Below are positions 17,564-27,721 of a stretch of DNA of 64,000 bases, piece after piece (position 1 is the first letter of the stretch; every line of letters begins with the position of its first letter). Location: contig JBHJOA010000011.1 in assembly GCA_050330205.1 (NCBI GenBank), positions 50,450 through 114,449 of the forward strand, read 5' to 3'. Origin of the DNA: Pelagibius sp050330205. GTDB lineage: Bacteria; Pseudomonadota; Alphaproteobacteria; Kiloniellales; Kiloniellaceae. Made by a program: the position numbers and the translations under genes. The notes under the pieces were generated by a model. The model did no database searches, had not been told where the DNA came from, and saw nothing but the letters and a program-made list of their open reading frames with translations.

Positions 17564-19075
17564 ATGGTGGAGGGCAGTGGCGGTCGCGGCGGGGAGGCCT
17601 TGCTCGTTCACGCAACGGCGGTCGGCCTGGCCGGCGCGGGTCCGGACCGCGGCCCGGATCTCTGGGCGGTCCTGCTGCGCGGCCCCTCCGGTGCCGGCAA
17701 GTCGGATCTCGCCCTCCGCCTGATCGACCGCGGCGGCGTGCTGGTCAGCGACGACCAGGTGCGGCTGCACGCGCAGGAAGGCCGCCTGCTGGCCGGGCCG
17801 CCCGAAGCCATAGCCGGCAAGCTGGAGGTGCGCGGCCTCGGCATCGTCGAGCTTCCGTTCCGCGCCGGCCTGCCGGTCGCCCTGGTTGCCGATCTGCGTC
17901 CGGCGGCGGCAATCGAACGCCTGCCGACGATCGATACCGAGGTCCTGGCCGGCGTCACGCTGCGCCGTGTCGACATCGATCCGGCTCAGCTTTCGGCGCC
18001 TGAGAAACTGCGCCTTGCCCTGCGCGAGGCGGCGACGCTTATAATGCGCGCCGAATCTGGGGGCCGCGCCGACCGGGGCGCCGACCGGGGCGCCGCCGGC
18101 AAGGCGACGGAGAGCATGGGCGACGAAATCCTGACCGAGGACAGAAAACCGGCGGCACCGGAACAGGGAACGCCGGAACGGCGGACGCCGGGACAAGAGC
18201 CCACGCGACTGGTGCTGGTGACCGGCATGTCCGGCGCCGGCCGCTCCTCAGCCCTGCGCGTGCTGGAGGACGAAGGCTACGAGGCGATCGACAACCTGCC
18301 GCTCAGCCTGCTTACCGCCGTGGTGAACGAGGTCGGGCTGAAGCGCCCGATCGCGGTCGGAGTCGACATTCGCACCCGCGACTTCGCCGTCGGCCCGGTG
18401 CTGGAGCAGATCGACAGGCTGGCCGCCAATCCGCGTTTCGCCATCACCCTGCTGTTCATCGACTGTGACGACGAGGTACTGGGCCGCCGCTTCACCGAGA
18501 CGCGCCGCCGCCATCCCCTCGCCCAGGGCCGCCCGGTGGCCGACGGCATCGCCGCCGAGCGCCGCCTGGTGGCGCCGCTGCGCGCGCGCGCCGACCTGAT
18601 GATCGACTCCTCGCACCTGACACCCTCGGACCTGCGCCAGCAGCTGCTCGGCCGTCTCGGTCTCGAGGGCACTCCCGGGATGTCGATCTTCGTGACCTCG
18701 TTCTCGTTCCGGCAGGGGCTGCCGCGCGAGGCCGACCTGGTGTTCGACGTGCGGTTTCTCGCCAATCCGCACTACGATCCGGCGCTGAAGCCGCTCAGCG
18801 GCCAGGATGCCGAGGTCGCCGCCTATGTGGCCGGGGACCCGGGCTATGCCCCGTTTTTCGATCAATTGACGGCGATGCTGGCGGGCCTGCTGCCGCGTTA
18901 CGAGCGCGAGGGCAAGAGCTACCTTACGATCGCCGTGGGCTGCACCGGCGGGCGGCACCGTTCGGTCTTCGTGGCCGAGCGGCTGGCGGGCTGGCTCGGC
19001 GCCGGCGGGCGCCCGGTTCATCTCGCCCATCGGGACATCGCGCGCGACCCGGCGCGTGCCGCGTCGGCGCCTTGA
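17564..19075 (+). CDS. hprK-rapZ: HPr kinase/phosphorylase fused to RapZ nucleotide-binding protein
   Basis: One uninterrupted 503-aa frame joins two proteins normally encoded separately. Residues 1-165 are the short alphaproteobacterial HPr kinase: P-loop GPSGAGKSD, the SDD active-site acidic pair and the signature LEVRGLGIVE. Residues 215-500 are RapZ: P-loop-like GMSGAGRS (Arg replaces the usual Lys), DNLPLSLL, and the C-terminal signature GCTGGRHRSV. Between them is a low-complexity linker encoded partly by a 12-bp tandem repeat. HPr kinase phosphorylates HPr on Ser; RapZ is an RNase adapter or signalling protein in enterobacteria. An internal ATG at 18116 with GGAG only three bases away could also yield free RapZ. 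Confidence 0.88.
   Translation: MVEGSGGRGGEALLVHATAVGLAGAGPDRGPDLWAVLLRGPSGAGKSDLALRLIDRGGVLVSDDQVRLHAQEGRLLAGPPEAIAGKLEVRGLGIVELPFRAGLPVALVADLRPAAAIERLPTIDTEVLAGVTLRRVDIDPAQLSAPEKLRLALREAATLIMRAESGGRADRGADRGAAGKATESMGDEILTEDRKPAAPEQGTPERRTPGQEPTRLVLVTGMSGAGRSSALRVLEDEGYEAIDNLPLSLLTAVVNEVGLKRPIAVGVDIRTRDFAVGPVLEQIDRLAANPRFAITLLFIDCDDEVLGRRFTETRRRHPLAQGRPVADGIAAERRLVAPLRARADLMIDSSHLTPSDLRQQLLGRLGLEGTPGMSIFVTSFSFRQGLPREADLVFDVRFLANPHYDPALKPLSGQDAEVAAYVAGDPGYAPFFDQLTAMLAGLLPRYEREGKSYLTIAVGCTGGRHRSVFVAERLAGWLGAGGRPVHLAHRDIARDPARAASAP
18071..18094 (+). repeat. 12-bp tandem repeat in the HprK-RapZ linker
   Basis: GACCGGGGCGCC occurs twice in tandem and encodes DRGADRGA in the linker between the two enzyme domains. 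Because the unit length is a multiple of three, gain or loss of copies would change linker length without breaking the frame. Confidence 0.85.
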
Positions 19076-19214
19076 GGGACCGGACCGTTCCGCAGCGCGC
19101 GATGCCGCGAGTTGACCCCGGACCGCGGTTGGGCCCTTATCATGGCGGCGCAAGAGCCGGAGCGGGCGCGGCGTGGCCCGGATCGGGCCCATGCCGACGA
19201 GCAGGGAGCAAGGG

Positions 19215-19622
19215 ATGATCGGTCTGGTTTTGGTAACCCATGGGCGACTGGCCGTAGAGTTCGTCCAGGCGCTGGAGCATGTCGTCGGCCCGCAGCAGAA
19301 CATCACGGCGATCTGCATCGGCCCGGACGACGACATGGAGAAGCGCCGGCAGGACATCATCGATGCGGTGGAGGCGGCGGACGAAGGTGACGGCGTGGTC
19401 CTGCTCACCGACATGTTCGGCGGAACCCCCTCGAACCTGGCGATCTCCGTGCTGGATAGAGGCCAGGTCGAGGTGATCGCCGGCATCAACCTGCCGATGC
19501 TCATCAAGCTGACGGGGCTGCGCAGCACCGCGAAGCTGTCGGAGGCCGTCACCCAGGCCCAGCTCGCCGGACGTAAATACATCAACGTCGCGTCGCAGCT
19601 GCTCGATGCCGACAAGGAATGA
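19215..19622 (+). CDS. PTS EIIA component, mannose family (EIIA-Man)
   Basis: This 135-aa protein begins MIGLVLVTHGRLA, with His9 the phosphorylation site of EIIA-Man proteins, and contains the family segment LLTDMFGGTPSNLA. The start is the ATG after GGGAG; a GTG at 19173 would add 14 residues. No EIIB, EIIC or EIID gene is near, so it acts in a regulatory phosphorelay rather than sugar uptake, as proposed for the alphaproteobacterial PTS. HPr begins two bases after its stop. Confidence 0.92.
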   Translation: MIGLVLVTHGRLAVEFVQALEHVVGPQQNITAICIGPDDDMEKRRQDIIDAVEAADEGDGVVLLTDMFGGTPSNLAISVLDRGQVEVIAGINLPMLIKLTGLRSTAKLSEAVTQAQLAGRKYINVASQLLDADKE

Positions 19623-19623
19623 C

Positions 19624-19932
19624 ATGACGGAGAAGCTTCCGATAAGCGGCGTCGACGGCGCCACCGCCAATCGCTGCGTGACCATCTGCAACCAGAAGGG
19701 ACTGCACGCGCGCGCCGCCGCCAAGTTCGTGAAGCTGGCGGGGAGTTTCGACGCGCAGGTGACCGTGGAAAAGAACGAGGTGCGGGTTCCCGGCAGTTCG
19801 ATCATGGGGCTGATGATGCTGGCGGCGGGACCCGGCTGCGAGATCGAGATCGAGGCGAGCGGGCCGGGCGCCCAGCAGGCGGTCGACGCGCTGGCGCAGC
19901 TGGTGGCCGACAGGTTCGATGAAGACGGATAG
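19624..19932 (+). CDS. ptsH: HPr phosphocarrier protein
   Basis: This 102-aa HPr has the catalytic His28 in GLHARAAAKFV and the regulatory Ser59 in SSIMGLMML, equivalent to His15 and Ser46 of model HPr proteins. Ser59 is the expected target of the HPr kinase domain encoded just upstream. An N-terminal extension of about 13 residues precedes the usual fold. The end of this gene overlaps the start of enzyme I by 14 bases. Confidence 0.95.
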   Translation: MTEKLPISGVDGATANRCVTICNQKGLHARAAAKFVKLAGSFDAQVTVEKNEVRVPGSSIMGLMMLAAGPGCEIEIEASGPGAQQAVDALAQLVADRFDEDG

Positions 19933-21700
19933 AAAGACCGAAAGAGGCGGCAAGGAAGAGGTCCTCGAAGGTCTCGGCGTGGCGCCGGGCGTGGCCATCG
20001 GGCCGGCCTACGTGCGCGAAGCGCGCGACCTGCAGGTCGTCGAGTACCAGGTTCCCGTCGCCAAGGTGAAGGCTGAGAAGGCGCGTCTCGCCGAGGCGGT
20101 GGCCAAGGCGGTGCGCCAGGTCGGCAAGCTGAAGGCGAAGGCCATCGGCATCCACGGCCTCGCCGCCGAAGACCTGGGCTACCTGCTGGAAGCCCATCTG
20201 CAGATGCTCAACTCGACGCGCCTCATCGGCGGCATCGAGCGGCGTATCGAAACCGACCGCCGCAATGCCGAATCCGCCGTCATGGCCGAGATCTCCGCCA
20301 TCGCCCAGGAGTTCGCGGCGATGGAGGACAGCTATCTCAGCGCCCGCGCCGACGACGTGCGCGAGGTCGGGCACCGCCTGTTGCGCTGCCTCACCGACGT
20401 CGAGTTTCACGGCTTCAGCGGCCTGGAAAGGGGCAGCGTCGTCATCGCCGAGGAGATCACCCCGGCGGACACCGCGCTGATGGACCCGCGCGAGGTCGGC
20501 GGCTTCGCCTGCGTGCTTGGCGGCGCCGAGGGCCACACCGCCATCATGGCGCGTTCGCTCGGCCTGCCGGCGGTGCTTGGCGTGCCCAACCTGCTGCCCA
20601 GGGTGCGCGCCGGCGATCCGCTGATCGTCGACGGCAGCAACGGCCTGGTGATTGTCAATCCCACGGCCGCGCGGCGCGCCGCCTACGAGCGCCGCCTCAA
20701 GGACATGGCGCGGGAGGCGCGCGCCCTCTCCCGCTTGCGCGACGTGCCGGCCTGCACGCGCGATGGCCAGCGCGTCAACCTGCACCTTAACCTGGAGCTG
20801 CCCCGCGAGCTGGACCAGGTGGCCGAGTCCGGCGCCGAGGGAGTCGGCCTGCTGCGCACCGAGTTCATGTACATGAACCGCAGCGATCTGCCGGACGAGG
20901 AAGAGCAGTACCGGGTGCTTGCCGAGATCGTCAGGGCGCTGGGCGGCCGTCCGGTCACCGTGCGCACCCTCGACATCGGCGGCGAGAAGCTGGCGTCGTC
21001 CCTGGGCGACCACCTCGGTGAGGCCGTCAACCCGGCGCTCGGGCTGCGGGCCATCCGCCTGTCGCTGAAGGAGCCGAAGCTGCTGCGGCCCCAGCTCGCC
21101 GCCATGCTGCGGGCCGGGGTGCATGGCCCGCTGCGCATCCTCCTGCCGATGATAACCACCCCGGGGGAGGTGCGCGCGGTGCGCAAGGAGCTGGACAAGA
21201 CCGCCCGCCGCCTCACCCGCCGCGGCGTCGCCATCGCCGACCCGCTGCCCCCGGTCGGTGTGATGATCGAGGTGCCGGGGGCCGCGCTGGCCGCCGACGC
21301 CCTGGCCCAGGCGGCCGATTTCTTCGCCATCGGCACCAACGACCTGACGATGTACACCCTGGCGATCGATCGCGGCGACGAGCGGGTGGCCCACCTGTTC
21401 AACCCCCTGCACCCGGCGGTGCTGCGGCTGATCCAGTTCACCGTGGAGGCGGCCCTGCGGGCGCGCATCCCGGTCTCGGTCTGCGGCGAGATCGCCGGCG
21501 ATCCGCGCTTCGCCGCCCTGCTGGTCGGCCTCGGCGTGCGCGAGCTCTCGATGACCGCGAAGGCCATCCCCCGCGTCAAGAACCGCCTGCTTTCCATCGA
21601 CATGCATGCGGCCGGCCGGCGGGCCATGATGATCATGGAACAGGTCGACAGCGGACGCATCGCCACCCTGCTGGACGATTTCAACGAGATGGCGGGCTGA
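19919..21700 (+). CDS. ptsI: PTS enzyme I (phosphoenolpyruvate-protein phosphotransferase)
   Basis: This 593-aa enzyme takes phosphate from phosphoenolpyruvate onto His206 (GGAEGHTAIMAR) and passes it to HPr. The PEP-binding C-terminal barrel contains the GVGLLRTEFM motif and the FFAIGTNDL and SVCGE segments. No GAF domain precedes it, so it resembles classic EI in layout rather than the GAF-containing PtsP form, although it serves a permease-free system here. PEP input links it to PEP carboxykinase (pckA) at the other end of this region. The ATG lies inside the HPr gene. Confidence 0.95.
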   Translation: MKTDRKTERGGKEEVLEGLGVAPGVAIGPAYVREARDLQVVEYQVPVAKVKAEKARLAEAVAKAVRQVGKLKAKAIGIHGLAAEDLGYLLEAHLQMLNSTRLIGGIERRIETDRRNAESAVMAEISAIAQEFAAMEDSYLSARADDVREVGHRLLRCLTDVEFHGFSGLERGSVVIAEEITPADTALMDPREVGGFACVLGGAEGHTAIMARSLGLPAVLGVPNLLPRVRAGDPLIVDGSNGLVIVNPTAARRAAYERRLKDMAREARALSRLRDVPACTRDGQRVNLHLNLELPRELDQVAESGAEGVGLLRTEFMYMNRSDLPDEEEQYRVLAEIVRALGGRPVTVRTLDIGGEKLASSLGDHLGEAVNPALGLRAIRLSLKEPKLLRPQLAAMLRAGVHGPLRILLPMITTPGEVRAVRKELDKTARRLTRRGVAIADPLPPVGVMIEVPGAALAADALAQAADFFAIGTNDLTMYTLAIDRGDERVAHLFNPLHPAVLRLIQFTVEAALRARIPVSVCGEIAGDPRFAALLVGLGVRELSMTAKAIPRVKNRLLSIDMHAAGRRAMMIMEQVDSGRIATLLDDFNEMAG

Positions 21701-21724
21701 CCCCGCCGGCACGGCAGGTTGCCC

Positions 21725-21755
21725 GGCCCGCTACCCCCCCGGCCCGCTACCCCCC
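21725..21755. repeat. Tandem C-rich repeats between ptsI and ahcY
   Basis: GGCCCGCTACCCCCC occurs at 21725-21739 and again at 21741-21755, followed by two degenerate copies (GCCTGCCACCCTG, GCCCGCCACCCCG) to about 21783. The run is strongly C-rich on the plus strand and G-rich on the minus. It could slow polymerase or form structure on the minus strand; no function is established. The rest of the 236-base gap before ahcY holds no recognisable riboswitch. Confidence 0.6.
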
Positions 21756-21936
21756 GGCCTGCCACCCTGGCCCGCCACCCCGGCCCATCGTCCCGGTCTT
21801 GCCGTTGCGGGCCGGGGCTGATACATGAGCCGCTCGATTTTTAACCGGGGCGCCCCCGCGCCGCCGCCGGGGCCGCCCGGTTCCGGCGATGCCCGCCCGG
21901 CTCCGCCGGGCCGCAGGCGAAACTAGGAAGGACAGC

Positions 21937-23337
<1,401 letters not shown>

Positions 23338-23536
23338 CCGGCGGCCGCCGGCCGGCCAGCCGGCGATGGCTCGGCTTGCCGCTTGCCGGCCTTGCGCTTA
23401 GACTCCCGCCTTGTGAGAGGGGCCTCGACAGATCGCCGGCCCCGCCGGCGGGGAACAGCGGCGGCGGTCTTCGCAGTGGCGAAGGCCCCGGCCCTTCGGT
23501 TCATTTACCCCGCGATGGCCGGCGTCGGAGGATCCG

Positions 23537-25945
23537 ATGGCTGAGGGCGCGGGCCAAGGCCTGGGACAGGACTGGGGGCTGGTCTGGGCGCTGATCTGGC
23601 CCACCCTGCTGCTGGTTTCCCTTATCGCCCTGGGCCTGGCGGTCCGCCTCATCGTTCTCTCGCGCCGCGCGCTCGCCGCCACCCAGGCGACCGCGCTCGA
23701 GGCGCAACACCGGGCCGATATCCTGGCGGGGACCCTCGCGACGGCGCCTTGGCCGCATCTCGTTCTCGGCGCCGGTGGCGGTCGGGCCGCGCCGGCGGCC
23801 GCCAAGCTGCTCGGCTTGCCGGGCAACGCGCCGATCAACGGAACGACGCTGCTCGAGGTTCTCGACGCCACCTGCCGGCCGCAGGTCGAAGCGGCCCTCG
23901 GGGATCTCCGGCAGGCCGCTACGCCCTTCGACCTCGACGTCCATACGGTCGACGGCCGCCAGCTGATGCTACACGGCCGCAGCGCGGCACAGGATGGCGG
24001 GCCCGCGACGCTTTGGCTGGAGGACCGCTCCGAAGCCGCGCGGCGCGAGGCAACGCTTAAGGCAGAGTCCGAACACCTGCGGGGCGTCCTGGACGGCTTG
24101 CCCATCGCAATCTGGCTGCGCGACGGCGACGGCCGGCTGGTCGACTGCAACCGCTTCTACGCCGAAGCTGTCGACAGCAGCGTCGAGGCCGTGCGGCGCG
24201 ACGGTACCGAACTGCTGGGCCGGGCCATGGTCGAGCAGGCGCAGGCGCTGGCCCGCAAGGCCCGCGAGACCGGCGAAGCCTGCAGCGACAGCCATCACGT
24301 GGTGATGGGCGGCGGGCGTCATCTGCTCGAGATCTTCGAGCTGCCCTTCGACGGCCGGTCCAGCATCGGCCTGGCGGTCGACCGCACCCAGCTGGAGGAA
24401 GTACAGGCCGAGCTGGGCCGCCACATCCGCGTGCAGTCGGAGATGCTGGAGAATCTCTCCACCGCCATCGCCATCTATGGCCGTGACCTGCACCTGATGT
24501 TCTTCAACACCGCCTACGCGCAGCTCTGGGAACTCGACGAGGACTTCCTGCAGGGCAAGCCCCACCTGGGCGACGTGCTGGAGGCGCTGCGCGAACGGCG
24601 GCGCTTTCCCGAGTACCCCAATTTCCCGGCCTACAAGCGCGAGGTGCTGCAGAAGTACGCGACACTCATCGCCCAGGAAGAAGAACTGGTCCACCTTCCC
24701 GACGGCAGCACGCTGCGCATGGTGGTGACGCCGCATCCCTTCGGCGGCATCCTCCTGTCGTACGAAGACGTTACCGACCGCCTGGCGCTGGAGCGCAGCT
24801 ACAACACCCTGACCGAGGTGCAGCGCGAAACCATCGACAATCTCTACGAAGGCATTGCGGTCTTCGGTGCCGACGGCCGCGTCAAGCTGTTCAATCCCGG
24901 GCTCTGCAGAATCTGGCTTCTCGACCCCGACTTCCTGCGCGGCGAGCCGCACGTGCGCGACATACTGCCGAAGATACGCGACCTCTTCCCCGTGTCGGAC
25001 GAGGAGTGGCCCGAGTTCGCCGAACGCATGGTGGCGCGCACCACCGATCCCGACACCCGCAGCGGACGCCACGAGCGCAGGGACGGCACCGCCATCGACT
25101 GGGCGCAGGTCCCGCTGCCGGACGGCGGCGTGCTGTTCAGCTACGTCGACGTCACCGATACCCTGCGGGTCGAGCGGGCCCTGCTCGAGCGAAACGAGGC
25201 ACTGGAGACGGCGGACCGCCTGAAATCGGAATTCATTGCCAACATCTCCTACGAACTGCGCACGCCGCTGAACGCCATCATCGGTTTCGCGGAAGTGCTG
25301 GAGAACCAGTATTTCGGAGAGCTCAACGAACGCCAGCTCGAATACAGCCATGCCATCGTGCAGTCCTCGCAGCAGCTGATCGCCCTCATCAACGATATCC
25401 TTGACCTGGCCTCGATCGAGGCGGGCTACTTGCAGCTCGAACTGCAGCCGACCAACGTGCACGCGCTGCTCGAGTCGATCTATACCCTCGGCCGCGAACG
25501 TGCCCACAGCCGCAGTATCGATCTGCGCCTCGACTGCGACGAGAACGCCGGCGAACTCATGGCCGACGGACGGCGCCTGCGTCAGGCACTGTTCAACCTC
25601 TTGTCCAACGCCCTCAAGTTCACCCGGGAAGGCGGCATGGTAACTCTCGGCGCCCGGCGCATGGAGGACGAGATGCTGCTGGAGGTGGTCGACACTGGGA
25701 TCGGCATTCCCGCCGAGGATCACGACCGGGTGTTCGGTAAGTTCGAGCGCGGTTCGCGGGACCAGCGCCAGGGCGGTGCCGGGCTTGGCCTCTCGCTGGT
25801 GAAGAGTCTCATCGAGCTGCACGGCGGACGCGTCGAACTCGAATCGCATGTCGGCGGCGGCACCCGCGTCACCTGCCATGTGCCGCTCGGCCCGCTCCCC
25901 CTGGAACACGACCACACCGCGATCGACCGCGACGTGGCGGAGTAG
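23537..25945 (+). CDS. divL: DivL-type tyrosine (non-histidine) kinase-like cell-cycle regulator
   Basis: This 802-aa protein has one N-terminal membrane helix (about 13-42), several PAS-like domains (about 60-540), then a HisKA domain in which the phospho-accepting His is replaced by Tyr572 (ISYELRTPLN) and a complete HATPase domain (NLLSNALKF, DTGIGIP, GAGLGLSLV). Tyr at this position, the membrane anchor, the PAS series and the neighbourhood with ahcY and tsaE identify DivL. In Caulobacter, DivL binds DivK and steers the kinase CckA, and so controls phosphorylation of CtrA at the new cell pole. Length is close to that of Caulobacter DivL. It converges tightly on the next gene. Confidence 0.92.
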   Translation: MAEGAGQGLGQDWGLVWALIWPTLLLVSLIALGLAVRLIVLSRRALAATQATALEAQHRADILAGTLATAPWPHLVLGAGGGRAAPAAAKLLGLPGNAPINGTTLLEVLDATCRPQVEAALGDLRQAATPFDLDVHTVDGRQLMLHGRSAAQDGGPATLWLEDRSEAARREATLKAESEHLRGVLDGLPIAIWLRDGDGRLVDCNRFYAEAVDSSVEAVRRDGTELLGRAMVEQAQALARKARETGEACSDSHHVVMGGGRHLLEIFELPFDGRSSIGLAVDRTQLEEVQAELGRHIRVQSEMLENLSTAIAIYGRDLHLMFFNTAYAQLWELDEDFLQGKPHLGDVLEALRERRRFPEYPNFPAYKREVLQKYATLIAQEEELVHLPDGSTLRMVVTPHPFGGILLSYEDVTDRLALERSYNTLTEVQRETIDNLYEGIAVFGADGRVKLFNPGLCRIWLLDPDFLRGEPHVRDILPKIRDLFPVSDEEWPEFAERMVARTTDPDTRSGRHERRDGTAIDWAQVPLPDGGVLFSYVDVTDTLRVERALLERNEALETADRLKSEFIANISYELRTPLNAIIGFAEVLENQYFGELNERQLEYSHAIVQSSQQLIALINDILDLASIEAGYLQLELQPTNVHALLESIYTLGRERAHSRSIDLRLDCDENAGELMADGRRLRQALFNLLSNALKFTREGGMVTLGARRMEDEMLLEVVDTGIGIPAEDHDRVFGKFERGSRDQRQGGAGLGLSLVKSLIELHGGRVELESHVGGGTRVTCHVPLGPLPLEHDHTAIDRDVAE

Positions 25946-25952
25946 CGGCGGT

Positions 25953-27005
25953 CTATCCGGCCGCCGCGCCGCTGTCGGGAACGCCTTTCGTGGTGGAGTA
26001 TTCCCAGTGCAGCGCCTCGCCGGGGTAGACCAAGGGGCGGATGGCATGCGCCGCCAGCGCCGCCTCGGAGAACCCCGCGAGAATCAGCTTCAGTTTGCCC
26101 TGGTACTGCGCGATGTCGCCGATGGCGAAGATGCCGGCATGGTTGGTCTCGCTGGTCGCCGGATTGACGGCGATGTGGTGGTGGTCCAGTTCCAGGCCCC
26201 AGTCGGCGATGGGGCCGAGGTTCATCGACAGGCCGAAGAACGGCAGCAGCTTGTCGGCCGGCAGTGTCCTCTTGTGGCCTTCCAGGTCGGCCACCACGAC
26301 GCCGCTGAGCCGGCGTCCGTCGCCCTCCAGTGCGTCCAGCTGGTAGGGAATGACGAGCTCCACCTTGCCGCTCTCGGCCAGTCTATGCAGGCGCTCGACG
26401 CTCTCCGGCGCGGCACGAAACTTGGCGCGGCGATGCACCACGTAAATCTTCTCGGCCAGCTCCGCGAGTGAAATGGCCCAGTCGACGGCGGAGTCGCCGC
26501 CGCCGGCGATGACGATCCGCTGGCCGCGGAAGGCCTCGCGACGCTGCACCAGGTAGTGCACGGCGGTGCCTTCGTAATCCTCGATGCCGGCCAGCGGCGG
26601 GCGGTTGGGGCCGAAGGCGCCGCAGCCGGCGGCGATCACCACCGCGGTGGCGTCGATGGTCCGGTGCCGGGAGGTGGTCAGGCGCCAGCGGCCGTCGTCC
26701 AGGCGCCGCAGGCCCGTGACCTGCTGGTCGAGGTGATAGACCGGTTCGAAGGGGGCCGCCTGATCGGCCAGGCGGTCGACCAGGTCCTGCGCCAGGATGC
26801 GCGGGTAGCCGGGGATGTCGTAGATCGGCTTTTCCGGGTAGAGGGCCGCGCACTGTCCGCCGATCATCTCCAGGCTGTCGATGACATGGCAGCGCATCTT
26901 CAGCATGCCGCATTCGAAGACGGCGAAAAGGCCGACCGGCCCGGCGCCGACGACGGCGACGTCGGTGGCGAAGTGATGGTCCGGCAGGGTGGACGTGTCC
27001 GCCAA
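25953..27005 (-). CDS. Thioredoxin-reductase-like ferredoxin/flavodoxin-NADP+ reductase (type 2)
   Basis: This 350-aa flavoprotein has an FAD-binding GAGPVGLFAVFE motif at the N-terminus, GGQC followed by ALYPEKPIYDIPGYP, and the NADPH-binding GGGDSAVDWA. It lacks the CxxC redox pair of thioredoxin reductase, which together with the YPEKPIYDIPG block identifies the ferredoxin-NADP reductase type 2 family known from Bacillus, Chlorobium and Rhodopseudomonas. It moves electrons between NADPH and ferredoxin or flavodoxin. The C-terminal STTKG stretch is the family's lid over FAD. It is divergent from tsaE. Confidence 0.92.
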   Translation of the reverse strand: MADTSTLPDHHFATDVAVVGAGPVGLFAVFECGMLKMRCHVIDSLEMIGGQCAALYPEKPIYDIPGYPRILAQDLVDRLADQAAPFEPVYHLDQQVTGLRRLDDGRWRLTTSRHRTIDATAVVIAAGCGAFGPNRPPLAGIEDYEGTAVHYLVQRREAFRGQRIVIAGGGDSAVDWAISLAELAEKIYVVHRRAKFRAAPESVERLHRLAESGKVELVIPYQLDALEGDGRRLSGVVVADLEGHKRTLPADKLLPFFGLSMNLGPIADWGLELDHHHIAVNPATSETNHAGIFAIGDIAQYQGKLKLILAGFSEAALAAHAIRPLVYPGEALHWEYSTTKGVPDSGAAAG

Positions 27006-27175
27006 GAAGGTTCTCCCGGCTGCGGAGGGATTCGGGTCCGGATTGCGAGCGGCCGGGGGCCGGCCGAGCGCCTAACATGGCTGTGGCGGGCGCCCGTGGC
27101 AAGCCGTGGGGCGGCGCTTTGGCGCCCCGGCGCGACGGTTGCCGCGAGGCGGGCCGCCCGGTAAAACAGCGGCTG

Positions 27176-27721
27176 ATGATGATCGCGATCAAGATGCCCG
27201 CCGCCAGCGCCTCCGCCCCGCCGCCCCGCGACCTGCTGCTGCCCGACCCGGCGGCCACCGAGCGCCTCGGGCGGGCCCTGGCCCGCCTGCTGCGTGCCGG
27301 CGACGTGGTCGCGCTCTACGGCGATCTCGGGGCCGGCAAGACGGCGCTGGCCCGCGCCGTGATCCGCGCCCTGCCGGGACCGGAGGGCGCCGCCGGGGAA
27401 GAGGTGCCGAGCCCGACCTTCACCCTGGTACAGACTTACGAGCGCGAGCCGGCCCCCGTCTGGCACTTCGACCTCTACCGCATCGAGGATCCCGAGGAGA
27501 TCGAGGAGCTGGGGCTGTCCGAGGCTCTCGCCGGCGGCATCACCCTGATCGAGTGGCCGCAGCGGCTCGGCGCCCGCCTGCCGGCCGGTGCGCTCGCCGT
27601 GACGCTGACCTTCACCGGCAACGGGGGCTCCGGCGACGGGGGCTCCGGCGATGGAGGCCGCCGCGCCCGGCTGGCCGGCGGCGGCGACTGGACGGAACGC
27701 CTGGCGGAGCTGCGGATTTGA
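27176..27721 (+). CDS. tsaE: tRNA threonylcarbamoyladenosine biosynthesis ATPase TsaE
   Basis: This 181-aa P-loop ATPase supports TsaBCD in making t6A37 on tRNAs that read ANN codons. Walker A is GDLGAGKTALAR, the switch-like PSPTFTLVQTYE is diagnostic, and HFDLYRI follows. The start is uncertain: ATG codons at 27176, 27179 and 27194 all fit and none has a good ribosome-binding site. The C-terminal part has a Gly/Ser-rich insert (GNGGSGDGGSGDGG) from a short DNA repeat. Its stop overlaps the TTG start of the next gene (TTGA), so the two are translationally coupled. Confidence 0.92.
   Translation: MMIAIKMPAASASAPPPRDLLLPDPAATERLGRALARLLRAGDVVALYGDLGAGKTALARAVIRALPGPEGAAGEEVPSPTFTLVQTYEREPAPVWHFDLYRIEDPEEIEELGLSEALAGGITLIEWPQRLGARLPAGALAVTLTFTGNGGSGDGGSGDGGRRARLAGGGDWTERLAELRI

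Noticed and set aside
21701..21936. S-adenosylhomocysteine riboswitch before ahcY
   Set aside because: I could not find the conserved GAGGAGCG-type core or a matching pairing pattern; the gap is dominated by C-rich repeats.
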